From Sedimenticola sp. (GTDB lineage: Bacteria; Pseudomonadota; Gammaproteobacteria; Chromatiales; Chromatiaceae), in NCBI GenBank assembly GCA_027038775.1, contig JALWGP010000403.1, positions 1 to 20,673 of the forward strand: 20,673 bases of DNA. The letters run 5' to 3'. Below are positions 7,866 to 15,900 of the stretch, piece by piece. The notes below the pieces were generated by a model, which was not told the origin of the DNA, did no database searches, and was given only the letters and a program-made list of their open reading frames with translations. Within the stretch, counting starts at the first letter, position 1. Every line of letters starts with the position of its first letter. The position numbers and the translations under genes are program-made.

Positions 7866-7982
7866 CGTTTTTGGTTTTTTGTCAGGGTTTTGTGTGCCAA
7901 AGCACAAGAACTTTCTCCCAGCCTTGCGTGGCCCAACGTAGCTTGCTATGTTGCCGCCGGAAAGGCAAAAAACACAAAAACG
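7866..7982 (+). promoter_or_regulatory. Candidate structured RNA leader upstream of the pil-chp cluster
   Basis: This lies in the 220-base divergent gap (7851-8070), which is visibly AT-richer than its surroundings. By eye the plus-strand RNA can form three stems. P1 pairs 7866-7883 with 7964-7982 (18 pairs, one bulged A at 7974). P2 pairs 7886-7897 with 7902-7912 (11 pairs, one bulged G, loop CAAA). P3 pairs 7928-7931 with 7954-7957 and 7934-7941 with 7946-7953 (CUUG loop). All five non-Watson-Crick pairs are G.U on the plus strand (7882/7965, 7886/7912, 7890/7908, 7929/7956, 7938/7949) and would be A.C on the minus strand, which points to plus-strand RNA. I recognise no known riboswitch class. 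P3 could instead be a DNA operator, or the whole a short mobile repeat. I find no clean sigma-70 promoter. Confidence 0.45.
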
Positions 7983-8070
7983 AGCCTGGAGTTGCGGGGA
8001 CGAAAAGGGTTCCTGCGCGTGTTGTTCATCATAACAGGAAGGCGATGCTGATCACTGGAGGGGGAGTGGT

Positions 8071-8415
8071 ATGCCGGGCTGTTCAGCCAGATTACTCATT
8101 TTGCTGTTTCCGGTCCTCGCCGTTTCGTGGGCTCATGCGGAAGAGGACGACTACCTGCGTGCGCTGGAGGCGGAAGCGGAGAGAATCGATGCACCGGAAC
8201 CTCCCCGGCCCGGAAGGAATGCCGACAGTGGTGTTGCGGAGAACCGGGGAGACCGGGCCGCTTTCGAGTCGGAGCTGCAGAAGCACAAGGGAACCTACTC
8301 CTTCTACCAGACGCTCCTCGAAAAGGACAAGGCCGAGGTCTACAAGGCCTACCGGGAAGGCGCCAGCTTTGCCAAGATCCGCAAGATGATCATCAGCAGA
8401 AAATTGCACAGATGA
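8071..8415 (+). CDS. Small exported protein of unknown function
   Basis: A 114-residue protein I cannot assign to a named family. Residues 1-22 are a typical Sec signal peptide (hydrophobic core LLILLFPVLAV, cleavage likely after AHA). The mature N-terminal half is acidic and proline-rich, probably disordered. Residues about 63-114 form a compact helical C-terminal segment with KGTYSFYQTL, EVYKAYREGASF and IRKMIISRKL, which looks like a small conserved domain rather than random sequence. The ATG follows a strong Shine-Dalgarno sequence (GGAGGGGGAG, 8056-8065). The stop overlaps the ribosome-binding site of the next gene, so the two are probably translated together. It is the first gene of the plus-strand unit that leads into pilG. 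A periplasmic location is inferred from the signal peptide. Confidence 0.8.
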   Translation: MPGCSARLLILLFPVLAVSWAHAEEDDYLRALEAEAERIDAPEPPRPGRNADSGVAENRGDRAAFESELQKHKGTYSFYQTLLEKDKAEVYKAYREGASFAKIRKMIISRKLHR

Positions 8416-8419
8416 GGAG
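8414..8419 (+). promoter_or_regulatory. Ribosome-binding site setting the rhodanese gene start
   Basis: GAGGAG lies seven bases before the GTG at 8427-8429. The in-frame ATG at 8412 has no Shine-Dalgarno sequence upstream, so GTG 8427 is the better start. The motif overlaps the stop codon of the preceding gene. Confidence 0.6.
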
Positions 8420-8426
8420 AGTGAGT

Positions 8427-9173
8427 GTGACCAAGAGATTCGTGTTCCCGTTCCTTGCCCTGTTGACGATGATGATCGCCGCGCCCCATGCGGAAGAGGG
8501 CGGCGAGCTCAGGGTGGGCGGCGATTCCGGCTTCGTGCCCTTGACCCGGGACAAGCCTTACATCTACGTGATCCATGAAGGCAGCTCGGTGAAGATCCAG
8601 CGCATCCAGGATCCCAACTACGAGCTGAGTGGCTACTTCGCCAAGACCATCCGCAAGTGTCCGCCCTTCTGCATCCAGCCCATCACGCCGGACCCGCGGG
8701 TGGCGGTGGTCGGTGAGGTGGAGCTGTTCGACTTCATGGAAAACGAACTGCGCAACGGCAAGGGGCTGCTCATCGATGCAAGGACTCCCTCCTGGTACAA
8801 GAAGGGCACCATTCCCGGTTCGGTCAACATCCCCTTCACGGAGCTGAGCAAGAAGCCGAACTCCCCCGAGATGGACGCCATGTTGAAGCGGTTCGGCGCC
8901 AAGCCCAGGGGCGAGGTGGGCTTCTGGGATTCGCTGCTCGAACGCTGGGGGCTGTCGGATGCGAAGTACAAGACGGAAAGGTGGGATTTCACCGAGGCGA
9001 AGGAACTGGTGCTCTTCTGCAACGGACCGGCCTGCGGCCAGTCTCCGCGGGCCATCCGGGGGTTGCTGGCCGCCGACTATCCTGCCGACAAGATCCATTA
9101 CTACCGGGGCGGCATGCAGCTGTGGGAACTGTGGGGGTTGACCACGGTGAAGCCGAGGGAACCAGTGGAATGA
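8427..9173 (+). CDS. Exported rhodanese-like domain protein
   Basis: A 248-residue protein with an N-terminal signal peptide (residues about 1-22, ending APHA) and a rhodanese homology domain over about residues 95-240. Rhodanese blocks are LLIDARTPSWYKKGTIPGSVNIP (residues 114-136) and the active-site loop LFCNGPACGQSPRA, with the expected catalytic cysteine at Cys198 and a second at Cys203. The N-terminal extension carries a CPPFC pair (Cys78, Cys82). Rhodaneses move sulfane sulfur between thiols, or in some cases sense redox or oxyanions. A periplasmic site and four cysteines in two pairs suggest thiol or sulfur chemistry outside the cytoplasm, which is inference. An alternative ATG at 8412 would add five residues and overlap the previous stop. 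It is followed by pilG, but a functional tie to twitching is unproven. Confidence 0.85.
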   Translation: MTKRFVFPFLALLTMMIAAPHAEEGGELRVGGDSGFVPLTRDKPYIYVIHEGSSVKIQRIQDPNYELSGYFAKTIRKCPPFCIQPITPDPRVAVVGEVELFDFMENELRNGKGLLIDARTPSWYKKGTIPGSVNIPFTELSKKPNSPEMDAMLKRFGAKPRGEVGFWDSLLERWGLSDAKYKTERWDFTEAKELVLFCNGPACGQSPRAIRGLLAADYPADKIHYYRGGMQLWELWGLTTVKPREPVE

Positions 9174-9213
9174 GGATATTCCGAAGCGATGGCAACGAGA
9201 GAAGCAGTGGTGC

Positions 9214-9220
9214 GGGGTGA
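9214..9220 (+). promoter_or_regulatory. Ribosome-binding site favouring the GTG start of pilG
   Basis: GGGGTGA ends four bases before the GTG at 9225-9227. The competing ATG at 9189 has only a distant GAGG 13 bases upstream. The GTG start also gives the length of known PilG proteins. Confidence 0.45.
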
Positions 9221-9224
9221 CGAA

Positions 9225-9629
9225 GTGAACGAGGAAGAGGCACAGACCGGTTTCTCCGGGCTCAAGATCATGGTGATCGACGACAGCAAGACCATCCGGC
9301 GGACCGCCGAGAACCTGCTGCGCAAGGCGGGGTGCGAGGTGATCACCGCCACGGACGGCTTCGAGGCGCTCTCCCTCGTGGCGGACCACCACCCGGACCT
9401 CATATTCGTGGACATCATGATGCCCCGGCTGGACGGTTACCAGACCTGTGCGCTGATCAAGAGCAACAAGGCGTACAGCGACACGCCGGTGGTCATGCTC
9501 TCGAGCAAGGACGGCCTCTTCGATCGCGCCAAGGGGCGGCTGGCGGGGTCGGACCAGTACCTGACCAAACCCTTTACGCGCGAAGAGCTGCTCGACGCGA
9601 TCCGGCGCCACATCGACCAGGCCGCCTGA
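9225..9629 (+). CDS. pilG: Twitching motility response regulator PilG
   Basis: A single-domain CheY-like receiver of 134 residues. PilG is phosphorylated by the ChpA kinase and promotes pilus extension, acting with the cAMP system in P. aeruginosa. Receiver residues are all present: acidic pair Asp19-Asp20 in MVIDDSKTIRR, phosphoacceptor Asp63 in IFVDIMMPRLDGYQTCALIK, Ser93 and Ser94 in VMLSSKDGLFD, and Lys115 in YLTKPF. The sequence stays very close to P. aeruginosa PilG (135 residues) as I recall it. An ATG at 9189 would add 12 residues with no counterpart in the family. It is the first of six consecutive chemosensory genes. Confidence 0.95.
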   Translation: MNEEEAQTGFSGLKIMVIDDSKTIRRTAENLLRKAGCEVITATDGFEALSLVADHHPDLIFVDIMMPRLDGYQTCALIKSNKAYSDTPVVMLSSKDGLFDRAKGRLAGSDQYLTKPFTREELLDAIRRHIDQAA

Positions 9630-9661
9630 AGTGGAAGTGCGCCACAGTAACCATTCTTCGC

Positions 9662-9681
9662 CCCCCGCATGATGCAGGGGG
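9662..9681 (+). repeat. Intercistronic hairpin between pilG and pilH
   Basis: CCCCCGC (9662-9668) can pair with GC-A-GGGGG (9674-9681), leaving a bulged A and a five-base loop. It sits in the 88-base pilG-pilH gap and is not followed by a T-run, so it is not an intrinsic terminator. It could be an mRNA processing or stabilising hairpin, which is inference. Confidence 0.4.
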
Positions 9682-9717
9682 ATCCATGAACCGGAACAAC
9701 AACGGGTGACGAAGCGT

Positions 9718-10083
9718 ATGGCAAAAGTATTGATCGTTGACGACTCTCCCACGGAAGTACACATCTTCAGCTCCGCGCTCAGCGATGCGGGCTACGACGT
9801 GGTGGTGGCCACCGATGGAGAGGAAGGCGTGAAGAAGGCGAGCGAGCAGCAGCCCGATGTCATTCTCATGGACGTGGTGATGCCGGGACTCAACGGCTTC
9901 CAGGCCACCCGCAAGATCCACCGCAACGCGGCCACCAAGCACATCCCCATCATCATCGTCACCACCAAGGACCAGGACACGGACCGGGAGTGGGGCATGC
10001 GCCAGGGCGCCAAGGACTACCTGGTCAAGCCGGTGGACATGAAGGAACTGCTGCAGAAGGTTTCCACGCTGGCGGCGAGGTGA
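9718..10083 (+). CDS. pilH: Twitching motility response regulator PilH
   Basis: A 121-residue CheY-like receiver, exactly the length of P. aeruginosa PilH. Key residues are Asp8-Asp9 in LIVDDSPTE, phosphoacceptor Asp52 in ILMDVVMPGLNGFQATR, Thr82-Thr83 in IIVTTKDQDTD, and Lys104 in DYLVKPVD. In P. aeruginosa PilH balances PilG, acting as a phosphate sink and/or favouring retraction. The ATG at 9718 (MAKVLIVDD) is chosen over a GTG four codons earlier because it matches the family start and has GGGTGA eight bases upstream. It is separated from pilI by two bases and lies in the pilGHIJ-chpA-chpC order. Confidence 0.95.
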   Translation: MAKVLIVDDSPTEVHIFSSALSDAGYDVVVATDGEEGVKKASEQQPDVILMDVVMPGLNGFQATRKIHRNAATKHIPIIIVTTKDQDTDREWGMRQGAKDYLVKPVDMKELLQKVSTLAAR

Positions 10084-10085
10084 CG

Positions 10086-10640
10086 ATGACCGGTTCCGTG
10101 GAGAAGGGGGGATCCGAGGCGCTGGCGAAACTGGCCGAGTACGCCCGGCGTAGCGAGCGGCAGGAGGGGAAGGTCCCCGCCACCATGGTCAAGGAGGAGG
10201 ACTGGCAGGGGCTGGCCTTCGTCATCGACGGCGTGAAACTGGTCACCGCCATGGAGGAGGTGCGCGAGCTGCTGCCCTATCCGGAGTCGGTGACCCGGGT
10301 CCCGGGCACCAAGAGCTGGATGCTGGGGCTGGCCAACGTGCGCGGGGAGCTGCTGCCCATCGTGGACCTGCAGCAGTTCCTTGGCGCGCCGCCCGTGGTG
10401 ATCAACGAACGCTGCCGGGTGCTGGTGATCCGCAACCGGGGCACCTCCACCGGGCTGCTGGTCTCCTCGGTGATCGGTATGCGCCACCTGCCCCTGAACC
10501 GGCAGATCCTCGACGCTGAGTTCGAGGGCGTGGTCGGGCGTTACGTGTACGACGTTTTCGGGCTGGAGGATGGGGTCTGGCCGGTGTTCAGCATGGCGGC
10601 GCTGGCCAACGACGAGCGTTTCCTGTCGGCGGCGGCCTAG
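10086..10640 (+). CDS. pilI: CheW-like adaptor PilI
   Basis: A 184-residue CheW-domain protein (P. aeruginosa PilI is about 178) expected to couple the receptor PilJ to the kinase ChpA at the inner membrane. After a charged N-terminal section (about 1-40), the CheW fold runs to about residue 175. The core signature is GLANVRGELLPIVDLQQFLG, followed by RVLVIRN and STGLLVSSVIG. The ATG at 10086 has a near-perfect Shine-Dalgarno sequence (GAGGTGA) inside the end of pilH. The frame stays open far upstream, but only as a shadow of pilH. A 147-base gap without a gene separates it from pilJ. Confidence 0.92.
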   Translation: MTGSVEKGGSEALAKLAEYARRSERQEGKVPATMVKEEDWQGLAFVIDGVKLVTAMEEVRELLPYPESVTRVPGTKSWMLGLANVRGELLPIVDLQQFLGAPPVVINERCRVLVIRNRGTSTGLLVSSVIGMRHLPLNRQILDAEFEGVVGRYVYDVFGLEDGVWPVFSMAALANDERFLSAAA

Positions 10641-10752
10641 CCCGCCCGTCGGAGCATCGCCGCCTCCCGGCCCACCACGGGCGCCATGGAGCGCGGGGAC
10701 GAGGGAACGGGCAAGGGTTATTCCGGGATCTCGAAAGGCAAAATTTGGACTG

Positions 10753-10767
10753 GTGGGTGAAGCCCAC
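10753..10767 (+). repeat. Small inverted repeat upstream of pilJ
   Basis: GTGGG (10753-10757) and CCCAC (10763-10767) flank a five-base centre, 20 bases before the pilJ start codon. The rest of the 147-base pilI-pilJ gap (10641-10787) holds a GCCCGT/ACGGGC pair (10644-10649 and 10677-10682, 27-base loop) and no T-run or convincing promoter. An mRNA leader or operator role is a guess. Confidence 0.3.
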
Positions 10768-10787
10768 TCTCATTCTGAGGTAAGAAA

Positions 10788-12902
10788 ATGGTTGCAAGAG
10801 CACAGAAAGGTCAAGACCGGTCGGCATTCATCCCGTTGCTGTCCATCTTGTTGATCCTGTCCATGGTGTCCGGCATCCTGGCCTTCGTGGCCTGGTCGCG
10901 GCACAGCGCCCATGTCGAGAAGTACCTTCTGTACGCAGCGGACCAGCGGGTGCTGGCACACCGGATCGCCAAGTATGCCGTGGAGGCCGCGGGCGGTAAG
11001 GAAGCCTCCTTCTCGCGCCTGCGCGAGTCCAGGGACCGGTTCTCCGAGCTGCTCAAGATCCTGAAAAACGGTTCGGCCGCGGAGGGGCTGCCCCCCTCGC
11101 CCGACGCCATCCAGCCGACCCTGCACCAAGTGGAGAACAACTGGCTGGAGCTCCGTTCCCACGTGGACTCCATCCTCAACAACCAGGACGCCATTCTTTC
11201 GGTCAAGGAGATCATCACCACCATCAAGGATACGCTGCCGGACCTGCTGGAGCTGTCGACGGACATCACCAACGAGCTGGTGGAGCAGAAGGCCGACCCC
11301 GACCAAGTCTATTACGCAACCCGCCAGCTGTTCCTTGCCCAGCGCATCAACTCCTCGCTCAGCGAGGTACTGGCGGGCGGATCGGCCACGGCGCTCGCCG
11401 TGGACCAGCTCACCCAGGACGTGGACGAGCTGAAGACGGTGGTGGACGCGCTGCTCAACGGCAGCGTCACGCTCGGTGTCCAGGGGGTCAAGGAGGAGGA
11501 TCTCAAGGAGGATCTGCTCGAGATCACAGCCATTCTTGGCGACATCGATGATTCCCTCAATACCATTCTGGGCATGATCCCCGACGTGCTCCCGGCGCTG
11601 GAGGCCGTGGGTGAGGTGGGGCTGCAGGAGAAGGCCCAGCAGGCGCTGGAGCAGGGCGAGGTGCTGCCCGACATGGACGTGCCCAGCGCGCTGGCGCTCG
11701 CCTCCGACAAGGTGGCGGACTCGGTCAGGGCGCTGATCGAGGGCTATCGTAGCGATGCCGGGCAGCTGAAGGTCGGCCCCCTCGTCGTCGGTCCGCTGCT
11801 GATCACCGGGCTCGGTGTGCTCACCGCCGCCCTGCTGGTGCTGCTCGGTATCGCCCTGGTGAGCCGCGCGCGCCGCCAGGAGAAGGCCATCTCGGAGCAG
11901 TACCAGCGCAACCAGGAGGCCATCCGCCGCCTCCTGGACGAGATGGGGGACCTGGCCGACGGGGATCTCTCGGTGGAGGCGACGGTGACCGAGGACATCA
12001 CGGGCGCCATCGCCGACTCCATCAACTACGCCATCGAGGCGATGCGGGAGGTGGTCCAGTCCATCAACGACACGGCGGAAGAGGTGTCGAAGTCCTCGCA
12101 GGAGACCCAGGCCACCATCATGCACCTAGCGGAGGCGGCCGAGCACCAGCGTGACGAGATCACCGGCGCCAGCGCCACCATCGACAAGATGACCGCCGCC
12201 CTGGTGGAGATGGAGGGCACCGCCATGCGGTCGGCGGAGGTGGCGCAGCGCTCCGTGGAGCTCGCCGGCAAGGGCGGTGAGGCGGTGCGCCGCACCATCC
12301 ACGGCATGGACAACATCCGCGAGCAGATCCAGGAGACCTCCAAGCGGATCAAGCGCTTGGGCGAGAGCTCCCAGGAGATCGGCAACATCGTGGAGCTCAT
12401 CGAGGACATCGCCGACCAGACCAACATCCTGGCGCTCAACGCCGCCATGCAGGCGGCTATGGCCGGCGAGGCGGGACGCGGCTTCGCGGTGGTGGCCGAT
12501 GAGGTGCAGCGGCTGGCCGAACGTTCCGCCAACGCCACCAAGCAGATCGAGGCGCTGGTGCAGACCATCCAGGCGGATACCAAGGAGGCGGTCAGCTCCA
12601 TGGAGTCCAGCACCACAGAGGTGGTCAGTGGCGCCGGGCTCGCGGAGGATGCCGGTGCTGCGCTCCAGGAGATCGAGACGGTGTCCCAGGAGATCGCCGA
12701 GATCATCACCCGGCTGGCCGCCTCGGCACAGGCCGAGTCGGCCGAGGCGCGGCAGCTCAACGACACCATGGGCGTCATCCAGGAGATCACCCAGCAGACC
12801 ACCGACAGCAGCAGCAACGCGGCGGAAGCGATCGGGGAGCTGGCCCAGAAGATCAACCAGCTGCGCCAGTCCGTGGCCGGTTTCGTGCTGCCGGAGAAGT
12901 GA
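10788..12902 (+). CDS. pilJ: Type IV pilus methyl-accepting chemotaxis receptor PilJ
   Basis: A 704-residue transmembrane receptor of the Chp system (P. aeruginosa PilJ is 682). It has a first membrane helix at about residues 14-36, a periplasmic region (about 37-328) with PilJ-type helical sensor repeats, and a second membrane helix at about 331-355. A HAMP-like segment follows and then the cytoplasmic coiled-coil signalling domain (about 410-700). The hairpin tip contains [17 protein letters not shown] (starting at residue 541) and [18 protein letters not shown], with the Met/Gln variants typical of PilJ rather than the usual AAIEAARAGE. There is no C-terminal CheR-binding pentapeptide. The ATG follows GAGG with seven bases spacing. 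Known role: senses pilus/surface contact and signals through PilI/ChpC to ChpA. Confidence 0.95.
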   Translation: MVARAQKGQDRSAFIPLLSILLILSMVSGILAFVAWSRHSAHVEKYLLYAADQRVLAHRIAKYAVEAAGGKEASFSRLRESRDRFSELLKILKNGSAAEGLPPSPDAIQPTLHQVENNWLELRSHVDSILNNQDAILSVKEIITTIKDTLPDLLELSTDITNELVEQKADPDQVYYATRQLFLAQRINSSLSEVLAGGSATALAVDQLTQDVDELKTVVDALLNGSVTLGVQGVKEEDLKEDLLEITAILGDIDDSLNTILGMIPDVLPALEAVGEVGLQEKAQQALEQGEVLPDMDVPSALALASDKVADSVRALIEGYRSDAGQLKVGPLVVGPLLITGLGVLTAALLVLLGIALVSRARRQEKAISEQYQRNQEAIRRLLDEMGDLADGDLSVEATVTEDITGAIADSINYAIEAMREVVQSINDTAEEVSKSSQETQATIMHLAEAAEHQRDEITGASATIDKMTAALVEMEGTAMRSAEVAQRSVELAGKGGEAVRRTIHGMDNIREQIQETSKRIKRLGESSQEIGNIVELIEDIADQTNILALNAAMQAAMAGEAGRGFAVVADEVQRLAERSANATKQIEALVQTIQADTKEAVSSMESSTTEVVSGAGLAEDAGAALQEIETVSQEIAEIITRLAASAQAESAEARQLNDTMGVIQEITQQTTDSSSNAAEAIGELAQKINQLRQSVAGFVLPEK

Positions 12903-12936
12903 TCCAACAGCCGTCCCGTCAGTCGAGGGAAATTGG

Positions 12937-15900
12937 ATGAACGAAGTCGAAAAACCCGATTACGCCACTCTGCGCTGGGTCAAGGAGGGACTGGATGAGA
13001 CCGTCCAGCTGGCCCGGCAGGCGCTTGAAGCCTACGAGGAGGCCGGGTTTCAGGGAGACGCCATAGGCACCTTCCTCGAGCGGGTCCACCAGCTGCTCGG
13101 TACCCTGCGCATGGTGCAGGTCTACGGCGGCGCCATGCTCGTGGAGGAGATGGAGCAGGTGGGCAGGCTGCTGGAGGAGGGCGCGCTGGAGGGCAGCGAG
13201 CGCCTGGCCGAGTCGCTCATGCTGGGGTTGGTGCAGCTGCCCGGCTACCTGGAGCGGCTGGAAAAGGGCGAACCGGACATCCCCCTGGTGCTGCTGCCGG
13301 TGCTCAACGACCTGCGGGCGGCCCGCGGTGTGGCACCGGCCTCCGAGGTGGTGCTCTACGCGCCCAACCTGAACCGCGTGGTGGAGCGGGAGCCGGTCAT
13401 TCCCGGTTCCGGAAACGCCGACATCCCCGCGCTGGTGAAGCAACAGCGCACCCGCTATCACCACGGCCTGCTGGCCTGGTACCGGGGAGAAGGGGAAGAA
13501 GAGGGGTTGCAGCTGGTGTTGGACGTGGTCCGGCGCGTGAACGCCGTGGCGGGAACCCGCCGCCTGCGCCGCCTCATGGACTCCGCCGAGGCCCTGGTGA
13601 TCACCCTGATGGACGGGGAATTCGCCGCCGACGACGAAGTGAAACAGCTTTTCAGCCGGCTCGATCGTGTCTTCAAGACGCTGATCGAAAAGGGTGAGGA
13701 GGCTTCCATGGAGCAGTTCCCCATGGACCTGCTCAAGAACATTCTCTACTTCGTTTCCCGTTCCCATTCCACGGATCCCGTGGTGCAGTCGGTGAAGCGT
13801 ACGGCCGATCTGGCCAACAGTTTCCCGGAGCAGATGCACCATGCCGCCGAGGAGCGGCCGGCCGCCGCCGACGGCAGCGTGTTGTCTGCGGTTTCCGCCG
13901 AGCTGCTCGGTGATCTCGGGTTGATCCAGGAGGGCCTGGACCTCTACATCCGGGGTGACCGGGAAGAGCTCGAACGGCTCCGCGGCCTCGCCGACCGCCT
14001 GCACAAGGTGGCGGACACCCTGGGCATGCTCGGCAAGGGGATGTTGCGCGAGAAGCTGCTGCAGGTGGTGGAGGTGCTGGCGGAGATCGAGTCGGGCCGA
14101 CTGCAGCCGGACGACGACCAGCTCATGCAGATCGCCACGACCCTGGTCCAGGCGGAGAGTGCCCTGGGCGGGGGAGAGACGAGCGGGGCGACCGGCGACA
14201 TCGGGGCCCAGGAGCCCGAGGCCGAACGCGAGGCCAGGGACAGGGCCGTGATCCGGGAAGCCTCGGTGGAGTTCTCGCGCATCAAGGAAGGCCTTGAACG
14301 CTACCTCCACGATTTTTCGGAGAGCGGGCGCCTGCACGACGTGGCCGGCGACGTGCACAAGTTGGCGGGGGTTTTCAGTGTCATCGACCTGGAGGCGGTG
14401 GCGGGTCTGCTCAAGCTGGTGGAGCCGGAGCTGGAACGGCTTGCCGGGGGGGAACTCGAACTGACCCCCCAGCAGCGGGGCGCGTTGGTGGATTTCTTCG
14501 CGGCACTGGACTACTACCTCGAGGCGCGTCTGGACGGGCGCAGCAATCTGGACGAGATCCTGGACCAGGCCTCCGTATCCCTGCGCCGGCTCACCACGGA
14601 GGCCGAGGCCGCGGAGGGCGAGGTGCACCCCGAGTTCATGGAGGAGCCGGAGAGACGGCAGTCCGTGGATGCCAAGGTCGTGCCCCTCTACGGAGACGCC
14701 ACCGGCCTGGAACAGGAAGAGCCTGAAGAGGAGCCGCCTGAAACCGAAGAAGCGGTGGACGAGGAGCCGGGAGAACCTGCGGCCGTGGTCGCCGGGGAGC
14801 GGGGCGAGGAAGAAGAGGCGGCGGCAGAAGCGGAAGAACCGGTGGAAGAGCCGTCGGTCCTGGTAGAGATGGACAAGATCGACCCGGAGATCTTCGACAT
14901 CTTCATGGAGGAGGCGGGCGAGGAGCTGGAGGTCATCAACGAACAGTATCCGAAGTGGCGGGCCGATCTCTCCGATGAGAACGCGCTCCAGACCTTCCGC
15001 CGTTCCTTCCACACGCTGAAGGGGAGCGGCCGCATGGTGGGCGCCATGGTGATCGGTGAGTTCGCCTGGGCCGTGGAAAACCTGCTCAACCGCGTCATGG
15101 ACGGTACCGTGCCGGCCGATCCGGAGGTGCTCGCCTACCTCGACGAGGCGGTGGCTGCCGTGCCCGTTCTCGTCGAGGCGCAGAGGACGGGAACGCCGGC
15201 CAGGGTGGACGTCGCCGCTCTCCAGGCGCGCGGTTTCGAGCTGGCGGAGCCGCGGGAGCGGGTGGAGGAGATGCCGGCGGAAGAGGTGGCGGAGGAGGTC
15301 CTGGAGGAGGTCCCGGAGGAGGCCGGTGAATTCACCGGAGAGGTACCGGAGCTGCCGCCCCCCGCCATCGTCCTGGACGAAGACCTCCATTCCATCTTCC
15401 ATACCGAATCCGAAACCCACCTGGAGGTGCTGAAGCAGTTCCTCGACGGTTGCGACGAAGGCTGCCAGGTGACCGGCGAGGTGGTGCGTGCACTGCACAC
15501 CCTGCGGGGCAGTTCCCATCTCGCCGAGGTGGAGCCCATGGCGGTGCTCGCCGGGGAGATGGAGATCTACTGCAACCACCTGCACCAGCTCGCCCACCCC
15601 TGCGGAGCGGAGGAGCTTGGCCTGATCCGCGAATTCCACGGGGTCATGAACGAGATGCTTGGCGCCATCAACCGGCCGGGGAGCGAACTGCCCGACTGGG
15701 AGGCGCTGGTGGAGGCCATGCGGGCGGCGGACCGGGCGTTGCCGGAGGTGATGTCGGACCTCGAGCCGGTGAGCGACAGCGAACTGCTGCAGGAGCCTGC
15801 GCCTGAACGAGAGATCGTCACCGCTTTCATGGAAGAGGCGGCCGAGATCCTGGAGCGCCTGGACGGGACGTTGCAGCAGTGGCTGGAAGGCGACGGCGCG

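Noticed and set aside
7924..7952. A promoter TTGCGT-17-TATGTT for the plus-strand pil-chp unit
   Set aside because: Spacing is right, but only three to four of six bases match in each box, and it would start transcription inside the proposed RNA structure. Not enough to call.
7851..8070. A cyclic di-GMP (GEMM) riboswitch in the gshB-pilG gap
   Set aside because: Short look-alikes exist on both strands (for example GGGGACGAAAAG near 7997), but the full core with GCAAACC, a GAAA-type tetraloop, GGACGCAAAGCC and the second receptor stem is not present.
8349..9764. Long minus-strand open frame (471 codons) across the rhodanese and pilG genes, and a similar one at 10770-12125 opposite pilJ
   Set aside because: Both overlap well-supported genes, show no domain, and arise from high GC with few stop codons.
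10745..10773. A sigma-70 promoter TTGGAC-17-TCTCAT just before pilJ
   Set aside because: Transcription would start at about 10780, on the Shine-Dalgarno sequence itself, leaving no ribosome-binding leader. The hexamer matches are also weak.
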